From Paenibacillus macerans (GTDB lineage: Bacteria; Bacillota; Bacilli; Paenibacillales; Paenibacillaceae): a stretch of DNA of 64,000 nucleotides. The stretch covers positions 62,001 through 126,000 of the forward strand of contig NZ_JAMBOE010000008.1 of NCBI RefSeq assembly GCF_023715465.1, given 5' to 3'. The translations under genes and the position numbers were made by a program. Shown piece after piece: positions 1-9,157 of the stretch (position 1 is the stretch's first letter; every line of letters starts with the position of its first letter). The notes under the pieces are model-generated. The model saw only the letters and a list, made by a program, of their open reading frames with translations, made no database searches and was not told the origin of the DNA.

Positions 1-353
1 CGTTCTATCAGTGTTTTTTGTACCTGCGGCATACGCTCGCCGGTAGGGTATTCCGGCGTTTCTTGCCTGGGCGGAGGAACTGCCATCACTTCCTTCCCGG
101 ACTGAGGAGCTACCATCGCCTTCTTCCCGGGTAAAGGGGCTGCCATCGCCTTCTTCCCGGGTAAAGGGGCTGCCATCGCCTCCTTCTCGAGCAGAAGGTC
201 TTCTATCTCCTCCTTTCCGGGTGAAGGGGGTTCCAGCTCTACCTCTCCAGGGGTGGACAATAGCGAAGGGGCGTTCTGATGGATTTGTATCTCCTTTGCT
301 GGCTCCTCCGGCCGTTCCTCCTTCCTTTCTTCCAACAACATCAACTCGTTCAT
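1..353 (-). CDS. Hypothetical protein with 10-residue repeats, runs off the left edge
   Basis: Unrecognised protein. An open minus-strand frame runs from an ATG at 353 to the window edge with no stop (117 codons visible). It starts MNELMLLEERKEERPEEPAK, continues as an acidic, Pro/Glu/Lys-rich segment, then shows decapeptide repeats of the form AMAAPLPGKK. I prefer this frame because the repeats vary mainly by conservative changes and the sequence past the repeat (TPEYPTGERMPQVQKTLIER) looks like ordinary protein. The start is uncertain: the frame is open upstream to about 440, and only a weak ribosome site precedes 353. The short ORF at 361-474 stops 7 bases upstream, which suggests translational coupling or one gene split by a frameshift. 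Confidence 0.45.
   Translation of the reverse strand, partial: MNELMLLEERKEERPEEPAKEIQIHQNAPSLLSTPGEVELEPPSPGKEEIEDLLLEKEAMAAPLPGKKAMAAPLPGKKAMVAPQSGKEVMAVPPPRQETPEYPTGERMPQVQKTLIE
62..241. repeat. 30-bp tandem repeat, six units
   Basis: Six contiguous 30-bp units at 62, 92, 122, 152, 182 and 212. The units at 122 and 152 are identical and the outer ones diverge. The period is a multiple of three and keeps the minus-strand reading frame open, so this is a coding repeat giving a Pro/Lys/Glu-rich decapeptide. There are no spacers between units. Confidence 0.85.
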
Positions 354-360
354 ATCCGGA

Positions 361-474
361 TTATCCACATAATAGAGCGATGATTTTCTCGCCCTGCCGG
401 ATCTCATGCCTTTGCCTTTTCTCAAGGACCGCTCGCTCCTTTACCAAAAAGATGATCGTCTCTTCTGGTATCAT
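361..474 (-). CDS. Small hypothetical ORF (37 aa), possibly part of a frameshifted gene
   Basis: ATG at 474 to TAA at 361. The peptide begins MIPEETIIFLVKERAVLEKR and is charged and probably helical. The ATG overlaps the TGA of a 14-codon ORF (471-515, MEEVVCDECLYARI, with a C-x2-C pair) in the ATGA pattern. Joining the two frames would give one continuous-looking protein with an N-terminal CxxC. So this is either a chain of coupled tiny genes or a gene broken by small indels. No ribosome site lies at normal distance from 474; a GGAGGA occurs about 36 bases upstream. Function unknown. Confidence 0.3.
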   Translation of the reverse strand: MIPEETIIFLVKERAVLEKRQRHEIRQGEKIIALLCG

Positions 475-652
475 ATGCGGGCGTATAGGCACTCGTCACA
501 GACGACTTCCTCCATATCTGCCGATGACCTGACAAAAAAGAGAAAAAATCATTGGCTAGTCTGCTCGTATACTTGTAAATCCGCCTCCTGAACATTGAGT
601 ATTGATGATGTACATTGTACATGCCGCCAATTAACTCGCTATGCGGGAATCG

Positions 653-2626
653 TCACTGCTCCCGCACCCATACGGTCATTTCGCCTTCTCCGCGATTTGC
701 CCAGGCAAAATACGGGATAAATTTAATCGTCGCCGGCCGCGTGGCCGAAGGTGCCTGCGGACTGTACAAACCGCCGGCCCATGCCGCTTCGTCCTGGCGC
801 TCCGCGGCGGCCTCGATCGTAACGACGCCGCCGAGAAGTTCCTCTTCCCGCCGGGCGGAAAGCTCCGCCGTTTTCGGCAGCACCAGCCCGTGCAGGTTCG
901 CTCCGTTATCCGCCTGCTCGAGGCAATACACAAGCGGTCCCCGCTGCAGCGCTACCTTTCCGGCGTTTGCGCGAACAAGCGGATGACTGTACAGGCGCGT
1001 CGCCGGCATGGCAAGCCGCAGCTCTACTACGTCACCTTCCTGCCAGCGCCGCTGCACCCTTGCATAGCCGTCCCTGACCGTGCGGCCATCCAGCGGCACC
1101 GTTTCGCCGCAGACGGTGAGGCTTGCTTCGCGACACCAATCCGGCACCCGCAGCGCCAGCGCAAACTCTCCGCCCTCCTGCGGGTGGACCGTAAAGCGCA
1201 CCAGGCCGTCCCACGGATAATCGGTCGTCTGCACCAGCTTCACTCTGCTTCCGCCAACTTGCAGTTCGGCTTCCCCGCCGATGTAGAGGTGGGCATACAC
1301 CGTATCCCCCTGCACCGTATAAATGTATTCCCCAAGCGATGCGAGCAGGCGGGCGACGTTGGGCGGGCAGCAGGCGCAGCCGAACCATTCCTGGCGCACC
1401 GTTTTGATATGGTCGTATTTGTGGTTGGCGCCATGGCAGGCTTTCGGGTCCACTTCAAGCGGATTGACGTAAAAGAAATGCTTGCCGTCCCGCGCCATTC
1501 CGCCGACGACCGTATTGTAAAGCGCCCGCTCCATGACGTCCGCGTATTTCGCTTCGGGCGTGAGCCGCAGCATCCGCTGAGCAAAGAAAATGAGCCCGAT
1601 CGAAGCGCATGTCTCGGCATATACCGTATCGTTCGGCAAATCATAGTCGAACGAGAACGCCTCGCCCTGAGGCATTGCGCCGACCCCGCCGGTGATGTAC
1701 ATCTGTTTGCCGGCGATGTTGTCCCACAGCTTGCGGCACGCCGCGAGCAGCGACTCGTCTCCCGTCAGCGCCGCCACATCGGCCATCCCGGTAAGCATGT
1801 ACAAGAGCCGTACCGCATGCCCGATCGCGGTCTCCTGCTCCCGCACCGGCAGATGCGCCTGGTGGTAGGCCAAATCCACATGTTTGCCGGCTCCCGGCCA
1901 GTGCGTTTTGCCGCCTCGTTTTTGCAGTTCCTCTTCAAAAAAGTCCGGTTTTTGCCCGCGTTGATCCAAAAAATACTTGCTCAGGCGCAAATACCGCTCA
2001 TTGCCCGTCACTTCGTACAGCTTGACGAGCGCCAGCTCGATTTCCTGGTGGCCGTCGTAGCCTGGGATCTGCCCCGGCTCGTTTCCGAACACGGTGTCGA
2101 TGTAATCCGCAAATCGGCAGACGACGTCGAGCAGCTTTCTTTTGCCCGTGGCCCGGTAATAAGCCACCCCCGCCTCGATCATATGCCCCGCGCAGTAGAG
2201 CTCGTGGCATTCCGTCAGGTTGGTCCAGCGTTTGTCCGGTTCCTTCACCGTAAAATACGTATTCAAATACCCGTCATCCTGCTGGGCCTGGGCAACGATG
2301 TCGATCAAACCGTCGGCGATTTCCTCCAGCTGCGGATTTGCATCCGCTTCCAATAAATAAGATACGGCCTCCAGCCATTTCGCCAAATCGCTGTCCTGAA
2401 ACACCATGCCGTAGAAATCCCCTTGCTCAAGCCCGGCCGCAATCCGGAAATTGCGGACGGCGCCGCTCGGTTCCGCGCTCTCTACCCGGTCATTCAGCGC
2501 CTCCCATTGATAGGGAACGACCACATCGCGCACAAGCCCAATATAGTAGCTCCAAAAGTCATCCCGAATCCGCACCCGGTTTAACGGCACTCTTTCGGAC
2601 CGCTGCGTTTTGTCTGTTTGGAACAT
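653..2626 (-). CDS. GH127 beta-L-arabinofuranosidase
   Basis: Glycoside hydrolase family 127 enzyme (657 aa, usual full length). The family releases beta-L-arabinofuranose from arabinooligosaccharides and arabinosylated plant glycoproteins. No signal peptide, so it is probably cytosolic. The catalytic and zinc-site pattern known from Bifidobacterium HypBA1 is complete: Glu322 in GEAF, Glu338 and Cys340 in ETCA, and Cys419-Cys420 in WFGCACCPPN, within a predicted (alpha/alpha)6 barrel followed by beta domains. An AGGAGGA ribosome site precedes the ATG. The gene is divergent from the AraC regulator at 2761, with a shared 134-bp control region, so arabinose-type induction is the likely control (inference). 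Confidence 0.9.
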   Translation of the reverse strand: MFQTDKTQRSERVPLNRVRIRDDFWSYYIGLVRDVVVPYQWEALNDRVESAEPSGAVRNFRIAAGLEQGDFYGMVFQDSDLAKWLEAVSYLLEADANPQLEEIADGLIDIVAQAQQDDGYLNTYFTVKEPDKRWTNLTECHELYCAGHMIEAGVAYYRATGKRKLLDVVCRFADYIDTVFGNEPGQIPGYDGHQEIELALVKLYEVTGNERYLRLSKYFLDQRGQKPDFFEEELQKRGGKTHWPGAGKHVDLAYHQAHLPVREQETAIGHAVRLLYMLTGMADVAALTGDESLLAACRKLWDNIAGKQMYITGGVGAMPQGEAFSFDYDLPNDTVYAETCASIGLIFFAQRMLRLTPEAKYADVMERALYNTVVGGMARDGKHFFYVNPLEVDPKACHGANHKYDHIKTVRQEWFGCACCPPNVARLLASLGEYIYTVQGDTVYAHLYIGGEAELQVGGSRVKLVQTTDYPWDGLVRFTVHPQEGGEFALALRVPDWCREASLTVCGETVPLDGRTVRDGYARVQRRWQEGDVVELRLAMPATRLYSHPLVRANAGKVALQRGPLVYCLEQADNGANLHGLVLPKTAELSARREEELLGGVVTIEAAAERQDEAAWAGGLYSPQAPSATRPATIKFIPYFAWANRGEGEMTVWVREQ

Positions 2627-2760
2627 GCCAGGGAATCCTCCTCTTTTTTTGAAATATCATACTGACCAACCCTATTCTATCTCATAGATTTGGTTCATAA
2701 TATGGATGTCAGCAACTTAAAAGTTATAATATTTCACACTTAACCCGGAGGGATCGTTCG

Positions 2761-3642
2761 ATGCTGAAAGCAACGGAAATCGTGCAAATCGCCGCTCCGC
2801 CTTTGCCCTATTTTCTTGAATGCGGGTATACCGTTTACAAGCCCGGTGAAGAGCATCCGAGCCGCAGGAATCTCGGTATTTTCGACCTGCTCGTCATGGA
2901 GAGCGGTACGCTGCATATCGGCGAAGCCGGGCAGCAGTGGAGCTTGACGGCGGGTCAGTCGCTGCTGCTGCTCCCCGACCAGTATCACTATGCGGCGGGG
3001 CCGTGTGAGGAATCTACGGCTTTTTATTGGCTGCATTTTCACACGGTTGGCTCCTGGCAGCAGATTCCCGCGGAGGAACCGGATTTCCCCTATCCCGGCG
3101 CTGAGGAGCACTACCGGCGGTTCCTGGCTTCACCTTATTCCATCCAGTTGCCCAAAATGTGGACGATGCCGTACCCCGAGCAAACGCATCGCCTGTTCCG
3201 CCAACTGCTGCATCATTCGGGGGAACGCCAGTCGAGCGCCTTTTGGGCCGGGCAGCAGCTGTTCGGGGAACTGCTCCGCACGATGGACCTCCGGCAGCTG
3301 GAGTCGTACGCTTCCCCGGTCGTCACCGTGGCGGAAAAAGCCGAAGCGTTCATCAAAAACAATTATCGCGCGGAAATCAGCAGCGAGCAGATGTCTGAGG
3401 CGCTGCACTACCACTACAACTACATTACGCGCTGCATGAAGCAGGTATACGGGATGACGCCAAACGATTATCTGCTGCATTACCGCCTGGAGCAGGCCAA
3501 GCTGCTGCTGCTGAAAACCGAATGGCCGATCTCGGTGATCGCCGCTTATGTCGGATTTGGCAGCACGCCGTATTTCTCCAACCGCTTTGCGCTCAAAAAC
3601 GGCTGCTCGCCGCGGCAGTTCCGCAAACAGTACACGACGTAA
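2761..3642 (+). CDS. AraC-family transcriptional regulator
   Basis: Regulator of 293 aa: an N-terminal cupin-like sugar-sensing half (about residues 20-160) and a C-terminal double helix-turn-helix (about 190-290) ending in the typical AraC signature region (PISVIAAYVGFGSTPYFSNR, then FALKNGCSPRQFRK). The ATG follows a GGAGGG ribosome site. It is divergent from the GH127 gene and probably controls it together with unseen arabinan genes. Effector unknown. Confidence 0.88.
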   Translation: MLKATEIVQIAAPPLPYFLECGYTVYKPGEEHPSRRNLGIFDLLVMESGTLHIGEAGQQWSLTAGQSLLLLPDQYHYAAGPCEESTAFYWLHFHTVGSWQQIPAEEPDFPYPGAEEHYRRFLASPYSIQLPKMWTMPYPEQTHRLFRQLLHHSGERQSSAFWAGQQLFGELLRTMDLRQLESYASPVVTVAEKAEAFIKNNYRAEISSEQMSEALHYHYNYITRCMKQVYGMTPNDYLLHYRLEQAKLLLLKTEWPISVIAAYVGFGSTPYFSNRFALKNGCSPRQFRKQYTT

Positions 3643-3698
3643 GTCCAAGGCGGTTCCTAAAACCATGTGAGTATTGGGGAGCGGCGTGCCCCTAAGAA

Positions 3699-3897
3699 AA
3701 TAAGCGCAAAAAATGGCGTTATTCCGGTGATACCCATCCGTTTGAGAGAAATAGAGGTAATTTATTCCTCTATTTCCTTGAGTAGCAAGGAAGTATCCGC
3801 GTTCAGAGCCTTTCATATGAAAATAAGCACAAAAAATGGCGCTAATGGAGATAAACATGCCTGGCTCCGGGTAATAAGAACATAAAATTCCGCTATT
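3699..3897. repeat. 199-bp four-unit intergenic repeat, copy A1
   Basis: Four 25-bp AT-flanked units (AATAAG...TTATT type) start at 3699, 3750, 3822 and 3873. Units 1/4 and 2/3 resemble each other as reverse complements. The same layout and much of the intervening sequence recur at 34202-34399 and 53163-53361. The rest of the 3643-4032 gap shows nothing recognisable. Confidence 0.8.
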
Positions 3898-4032
3898 TTG
3901 CAGGCCGACGGTTCGTCGTAACGAACTATGGTTCTAAACAACTTGCTGATCAAAGGCAAAATGCAGCTCAATACCGGAACGGACACCAATATCGGCAACA
4001 CGATTTTTTAAAGCTACTCGGGTAAAACAGCA

Positions 4033-4069
4033 AAAACCCTATTCCTCAAGTCAAGAGGGATAGGGTTTT
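4033..4069 (-). terminator. Rho-independent terminator of bdbD-bdbC
   Basis: Inverted repeat AAAACCCTATTCCTC (4033-4047) / GAGGGATAGGGTTTT (4055-4069), 7-nt loop, one mismatch. It ends in a T run on the minus strand downstream of bdbC, and its symmetry would also allow use from the plus side. Confidence 0.8.
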
Positions 4070-4129
4070 CAGTTATCCTCGGGTCCAGCCGACGACGTCC
4101 TGCCTGCTTCAACCTCGATCGTTTTTGCG

Positions 4130-4588
4130 TCACGACAAGCCGTCAAGTTCTTCCGTCTCCTCCACCTCTACCTTGCGGCGCGCCGCCAGCAAACACAGGA
4201 CGATCAGAACGAAAGCGACCAGCGCCATAAACGGAATGGTAATAAAACCAAACCATCCGCTGCCCAAATAATCCACGTTGCAGGGAACCCCCACTTTACA
4301 AGGAATCAGCCGGGCCAATCCCGGAATCTTTTGCTCTCCATAGTGGTAAAGCGAAATCGTCCCGCCGATGATGCTGAGCGGCAGCACGTACGGAATAATG
4401 CTCCGGTCGTTCCGGTAGGCCGCGATACCCAGGAAAATGACCTGCGGATACATGAATATCCGCTGGAACCAGCAGAGCCGGCACGGTTCATAGTGCAGCA
4501 CCTCGCTGAGATACAAGCTGCCCGCCGTAGCGACCAGCGCGACCAGCCAAGCAAGATAAATGCCGTAATCCCTTAGAAAAGCCCGCAC
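4130..4588 (-). CDS. bdbC: BdbC/DsbB-like thiol oxidoreductase
   Basis: Quinone-linked membrane oxidoreductase that re-oxidises a DsbA-like partner. 152 aa with four predicted membrane segments (about 9-28, 43-60, 66-82, 112-135). The two cysteine pairs are Cys36/Cys39 in EPCRLC and Cys97/Cys103 in PCKVGVPC, as expected for the DsbB family. It lies 19 bp after the BdbD-like gene on the same strand, so the pair is an operon for disulfide formation outside the membrane. Confidence 0.92.
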   Translation of the reverse strand: MRAFLRDYGIYLAWLVALVATAGSLYLSEVLHYEPCRLCWFQRIFMYPQVIFLGIAAYRNDRSIIPYVLPLSIIGGTISLYHYGEQKIPGLARLIPCKVGVPCNVDYLGSGWFGFITIPFMALVAFVLIVLCLLAARRKVEVEETEELDGLS

Positions 4589-4607
4589 GCCCGTTCCTCC
4601 CCGTTCG

Positions 4608-5327
4608 TTATTTGCCCTGGAGTTCCTGATCGATATATTTTTTCAAAGCGGCGTAATCCCCTACGTTGCCCGCATACTCAATACCGTTAATGAAAAACGT
4701 CGGCGTACTGTTTACGCCCAGCTTGTCCCCTTTGGCGTACTGCTCATCCACTTCGTTTTTATAGGTGGCTTCCGCAATATCTTTTTGCAGCTTATCGAAA
4801 TCGATCGGCAGTTTCAGCTCTTTGGCCAAATCGACGAAAAACTCCGCCGAAGCCCATCCGGTATTTTCATCGCCTTGGCGCTCATAAATCGCATCGAAAT
4901 AAGTCCAGTAAGCGTCACTGTTTTGATGATATACCGACTGCGCCGCCAGAGCCGCCGTATGCGAATCCGTCCCGAGAATGGGCAGATTCATAAAATAAAA
5001 GGCGGCTTTACCTTGATCTACATAGTCCTTGACCAGCTCCGGTTTGATCAGTTGATTTACGTTTTTGCAAGCCGGACACTGAAAATCGCCTAATTCTACG
5101 ATCTTCACCGGCGCTTCGGCATTGCCAAGCACAGGGAGGTTCGCATAATCAAAAGATGCCGTTTCTGCTTTCGGTTGCGGTTGGATCGCCAGGACGGCGA
5201 TGATCAGCACAAGCAGGACTCCCACCGTGCTAAACCAGATCAATCTTCTCGTTTTTTGTTTTTGCTGCTGCTTAAGCTGCTCGGCTTTGCGTTGGGCTAT
5301 AGCGTTGCTTTTCGTTTTCGGCGGCAT
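4608..5327 (-). CDS. bdbD: BdbD/DsbA-like membrane-anchored disulfide oxidase
   Basis: 239 aa. A lysine/glutamine-rich cytosolic start is followed by one membrane anchor (about 29-47) and an extracytosolic thioredoxin fold of the DsbA type. The active site is Cys84-Pro-Ala-Cys87 (DFQCPAC), and the cis-proline is Pro209 in NSTPTFF. The family oxidises cysteines of exported proteins and is recharged by BdbC, encoded directly downstream. An AGAAGGG ribosome site precedes the ATG. Confidence 0.92.
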   Translation of the reverse strand: MPPKTKSNAIAQRKAEQLKQQQKQKTRRLIWFSTVGVLLVLIIAVLAIQPQPKAETASFDYANLPVLGNAEAPVKIVELGDFQCPACKNVNQLIKPELVKDYVDQGKAAFYFMNLPILGTDSHTAALAAQSVYHQNSDAYWTYFDAIYERQGDENTGWASAEFFVDLAKELKLPIDFDKLQKDIAEATYKNEVDEQYAKGDKLGVNSTPTFFINGIEYAGNVGDYAALKKYIDQELQGK

Positions 5328-5360
5328 TCGAACCCTTCTTTCTGAATAAAATCTTGCTAT

Positions 5361-5636
5361 ATAAGTTGAACTAATGAATTGTACGGAATAGGGCGGCCGT
5401 GTGAAATGTTCTTACGATCGCTGTTGTTCCCGGATTTCTTTGAATTTGTTAATTCAAACAAGGTAGAAATCCGCTCACAGAGGCGACCAAGCATATGCTT
5501 CCGATGCAGCTTTCTTACAGAAAGCTTTTAGTTTCTTCAGAATCATTTCACCTCGGTTCAATATTCTAAAATGTACACTCTTTTAGAATATTGAACCCTC
5601 TTGCCTAACCCCCGCCTTCTCTTAAGTTCAACTTAT
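5361..5636. repeat. 276-bp palindrome-rich, MITE-like element
   Basis: Bounded by inverted copies of ATAAGTTGAACT (5361-5372 and 5625-5636). Inside are three perfect inverted repeats: TTTGAATT/AATTCAAA (5439-5458), AGCTTTCT/AGAAAGCT (5508-5526) and GGTTCAATATTCTAAAA with its 17-base complement (5555-5597, 9-nt loop). It has no coding capacity. The shape fits a miniature inverted-repeat element, but no target duplication was identified. Confidence 0.5.
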
Positions 5637-6002
5637 TTAATCCCGGTTATCCTGCAACCATTCTAGTTACAAAAGCGAGTTTCGTCAAGCTTTGTAGTTG
5701 GTCATAATAGTTGAGAAAATAGCTAAAAAAACAACTACTTTCAGTTAGTATTTGTTCACATAAAGTGAGAACACTGAAGATACGTAGCCAACAACAGCCT
5801 AATTTGCTCATAATTAATGATAATAAAATAGAATACAACTTATGCAACACTTTGCATATTATTCATAATGCCTTTGTCATTTGAACTCATGCATAGTAAT
5901 ATTGTAACTTAAAATTTCAGTTTATTACCATTAAGAACTCAGCTTTGTAGGCTCAAATATAGATAATATTTCTTATCCGTTTCTTGGTCATCATATATCC
6001 AT
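5637..6002. other. AT-rich gene-free stretch
   Basis: About 365 bp of AT-rich sequence between the palindromic element and the RND terminator. A 67-codon minus-strand frame exists (5647-5850) but has no convincing ribosome site or recognisable motif, so I see no supported gene here. Confidence 0.5.
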
Positions 6003-6031
6003 AAAAAAACCTCTTCAAGTAAATGAAGAGG
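6003..6031 (-). terminator. Terminator of the RND efflux operon
   Basis: CCTCTTCA/TGAAGAGG hairpin (6010-6031, 6-nt loop) followed on the minus strand by seven T (A run at 6003-6009), 31 bp past the pump stop codon. Confidence 0.88.
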
Positions 6032-6061
6032 TAAAATTATTATTTAAAACCTTACTTTTCC

Positions 6062-9000
6062 TTAGCTCAAATTGCTGTTATCCCTGTTCTTCTGTTGTCT
6101 TCTTAGCTTCCATTGAGCAACGACCATATAGAGTGAAGGCACAACAAACAGAGTCAGAATGGTCGAGAACATCAGACCGAAGATAATAGTTGTTGCCAAA
6201 GGCTTGAAGAGAATCTCACCTATCGTGGCAATCGGTACCATACCAACGATTGCTGTCAAGGAAGTAAGGATAATAGGTCGGAATCGCGCCATAGTTGCCA
6301 TCAGGATGGCTTCCTTCAAGTCCGCCCCCTCACGTCTCGCTTCCTCAATAAATTCAATAAGAACGATGCCGTTACGAACAACAATCCCCGCAAGCGATAT
6401 AATTCCCATGATGCTCATGAAGCCAATGGGCATTCCAGTTATGAAGCTGCCTATAATGCCGCCCGCTGCTGCAAGATATACAGTGGCCATAATGATTATG
6501 GGTGCAGTCAAAGAATAAAATTGCATCGTAATCAAGATAACAATCAGGAACACAACTACGACAGCCAGCGATCCCAGGTTCGCAAAAATGTCCGACTGGG
6601 CCGTGGTCTCCCCACCAAGCTCCCAGGTGTACCCAGGTGTGAGAGAAGTATTCTCCAGCTTGCTGCGAATTTCTTCGGTTAGCTCGGAGGCCGTTCTACC
6701 TTCGCCATCAGCGGTAACGGTTATCGCACGCTCAAGATTGTGACGATGAATTTGCTGAATTGAGAATCCTGAGTTCATATCTGTCAAGTGTGAGAGCGGG
6801 ATCTGTTGACCCTTGGAATTGGTGACACTTAGTTGCTGAAAAAGTGCATTGGGATCGCCGCTGTGCTGATCCATGTACAATTTAATATCGATAAGTTCAT
6901 TACCCGTATCGAATGTCGATACCTTGATTCCATCTCCCATTAAGAGCAGGGTACGGGTCAAGTTCGCATAGCTTACCTGGTATTTATTAAGAGCTTGCTC
7001 ATTAATTTTAAAGGTTAGATTATAAGATTGCATGCCCATATCATCACTGATATTGGCCGTCCCTTCCGTCCCTGCTACTAATGTCTTGACCTGAGTAGCC
7101 ACATTTTGCAGTTCGGCAAGGTCATCTCCTTTGATTCGAACAGATACGGCACTGCCTACAGGAATGCCTAATTCTGGGATTCGAATCTTGATCTTTGCAC
7201 CTGGATATGTGGTTTTTAGAAAAGCAGACCACTTATTCACGGTTTCTTCACCTTGAAACACACCTTCTTTTCCTGCGATTGCAATCTGGCCATTGAGTGG
7301 ACCTTGGTCTCCTGAACCTCCAGCAATATCGCTATACATCTGAGGCGCAGCCCCTCCTGATGCGGATGCAACATGTTCGCTTTCTGGTTGCTGTACCACC
7401 CAAGCTGTAATTTCCCGGATAACCCGGTCCGTCTCTTGCAACGATGTCCCTTCAGGCATGGTAACGCTGATCGTAGCGTCTGGCTGATCAGATTCAGGGA
7501 ATAATTGAATCGGTACAAAAGCAATCAATCCATAAGCCAACGTACTGATGACCAAGCCAGTCAGGGCAGTAAACAAAGGCTTCTGAAGCACCCTCGGCAT
7601 CCATTTATGGGAATATACATTATTAATTTGTTGGATTTGCTTACCGAGCAATCCCGGGGGCTTCAGCGGTCGGGAACGATCCTTTCTTCGACGCTTGTCA
7701 TACCATTGCCGAAAAATCGGAATGATCGTAAGTGACATAACCATAGATGCTAGCATTGTTAACGATATGACTGTAGGAATCGGCTGTATGAAGTCTCCAA
7801 TTTCCCCTGGCAAGAACAACAGTGGCGCAAATGCAGCTACAGTCGCCAAGGTCGCTGTTAGAATTGACAATGAGACTTCCTTCGTTCCGTTAACCGCAGC
7901 CTCAGAAGGAGATTCGCTCAGTTCGGTCAAGCGTCTCTCAATGTTGTCGTTGACCACAACCGCATCATCCACCAGAATGCCAAGTACAATAATCAGACCT
8001 ATAATAGAAATCTGATTCAACGTTATGCCCATCTTAGGCAAAATGATAAATCCAACGGCAATAGAGACCGGAATCGCCAAAGCCACAAATGCAGATGTCA
8101 GCATATTCAGACCTAACATACAGATCACGATAACAGCCGCAATCGCAATCAACATTTCCTTTGTCAAATTCAGGAACAGCTCACTGACTCGATCATTCTG
8201 TGCAAATAGCAGCCTGAATTCAACATCCTTGGGTAAAGACTGTGCCAGTTCGTGAATCTTGCTGTCCACGGCCTTCGTCACAGAAGGGATATCGGCACCG
8301 GCGGCACCACTAATACTGATGGACAAGGCGGGCTTATTATCCACGTAGGTCAAATAATCTGCCTTCTTGAACTTCAACTCTGCCGAACCAATGTCTTTGA
8401 GATAGACTGGATAGCCCTCTTGTGTACTCGTCACCTGTATATTATTAAGCACGGTAGGCTCCGTAGAAGCCGGAACCGTTATCTGATATGAACGCTCATT
8501 GTAATCCAGACTCCCTGTTGGTATACGATCATTCTCATTTTGAATAGCCTGCATTACCGTTTCCCAGGACAGGCCGTACTGCTGCAACTTCTGAGTATTT
8601 AAATTGATTTGTATTTCCTGCTCAGGTATTCCTTGAATGTTCACTTTAGCTACGCCGGTTACCGTCTTTAGCTGATCCTGCCAAGTGCTCATCATGCTAT
8701 GAAGGCCATAAAGCTCATCCATATTATTATTGGAAATAATGGCATATGATCCGACAAATGAGCTTGTCATGCTATCATTAACAACCGATTGAATCACATC
8801 ATCCGGCAGCTCTGCTTGTACATCCTGTACCTTCCGGCGCAGTTCTTCCCAGACAGGAGTCGGCTCCACATTATCAAAAACCTCAACGTTAATGCTTGAC
8901 ATACCTTTGGATGAAGTAGACGAAACACTCTTTATTTCCTGGATTCCCCGAATGCTCTGCTCCAATATTTTGGTAACAGTCTGCTCCACTTTCTCAGGGG

Positions 9001-9157
9001 ATGCCCCAGGATACACGGTTGTGACATTAGCAGTCAGGGGAGTAATATCCGGCATTTCCTGTTTGGGGAGCTGAACGAAATTGTATACTCCTAGCATAAG
9101 GCACATTATAAAGAAGATTAGCGTGATTTTTTGTTTTTTTATAAAGTATTTTATCAT
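6062..9157 (-). CDS. RND-family efflux permease (AcrB/SwrC-like)
   Basis: 1031-aa proton-driven exporter of the hydrophobe/amphiphile RND family; the Bacillus relative SwrC (YerP) exports surfactin. It has the usual 12 membrane segments with two large extracytosolic loops. The proton-relay aspartates are present as Asp397-Asp398 in GILVDDAVVV. Its ATG overlaps the stop of the upstream membrane-fusion lipoprotein (ATGA), so the two are translated together. Base composition is clearly AT-richer than the flanking housekeeping genes, which suggests acquisition. Substrate unknown. Confidence 0.92.
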   Translation of the reverse strand: MIKYFIKKQKITLIFFIMCLMLGVYNFVQLPKQEMPDITPLTANVTTVYPGASPEKVEQTVTKILEQSIRGIQEIKSVSSTSSKGMSSINVEVFDNVEPTPVWEELRRKVQDVQAELPDDVIQSVVNDSMTSSFVGSYAIISNNNMDELYGLHSMMSTWQDQLKTVTGVAKVNIQGIPEQEIQINLNTQKLQQYGLSWETVMQAIQNENDRIPTGSLDYNERSYQITVPASTEPTVLNNIQVTSTQEGYPVYLKDIGSAELKFKKADYLTYVDNKPALSISISGAAGADIPSVTKAVDSKIHELAQSLPKDVEFRLLFAQNDRVSELFLNLTKEMLIAIAAVIVICMLGLNMLTSAFVALAIPVSIAVGFIILPKMGITLNQISIIGLIIVLGILVDDAVVVNDNIERRLTELSESPSEAAVNGTKEVSLSILTATLATVAAFAPLLFLPGEIGDFIQPIPTVISLTMLASMVMSLTIIPIFRQWYDKRRRKDRSRPLKPPGLLGKQIQQINNVYSHKWMPRVLQKPLFTALTGLVISTLAYGLIAFVPIQLFPESDQPDATISVTMPEGTSLQETDRVIREITAWVVQQPESEHVASASGGAAPQMYSDIAGGSGDQGPLNGQIAIAGKEGVFQGEETVNKWSAFLKTTYPGAKIKIRIPELGIPVGSAVSVRIKGDDLAELQNVATQVKTLVAGTEGTANISDDMGMQSYNLTFKINEQALNKYQVSYANLTRTLLLMGDGIKVSTFDTGNELIDIKLYMDQHSGDPNALFQQLSVTNSKGQQIPLSHLTDMNSGFSIQQIHRHNLERAITVTADGEGRTASELTEEIRSKLENTSLTPGYTWELGGETTAQSDIFANLGSLAVVVVFLIVILITMQFYSLTAPIIIMATVYLAAAGGIIGSFITGMPIGFMSIMGIISLAGIVVRNGIVLIEFIEEARREGADLKEAILMATMARFRPIILTSLTAIVGMVPIATIGEILFKPLATTIIFGLMFSTILTLFVVPSLYMVVAQWKLRRQQKNRDNSNLS

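Noticed and set aside
62..241. CRISPR-like direct repeats
   Set aside because: The 30-bp units are contiguous with no spacers and keep a reading frame, so this is a coding tandem repeat; no cas genes are nearby.
641..2356. 571-codon plus-strand open frame
   Set aside because: It is antisense to the GH127 gene, which has full catalytic motifs; the plus frame has no recognisable domain and is a by-product of GC-rich codons.
5647..5850. 67-aa minus-strand ORF
   Set aside because: Low-complexity hydrophobic sequence in AT-rich DNA, with no ribosome site and no motif.
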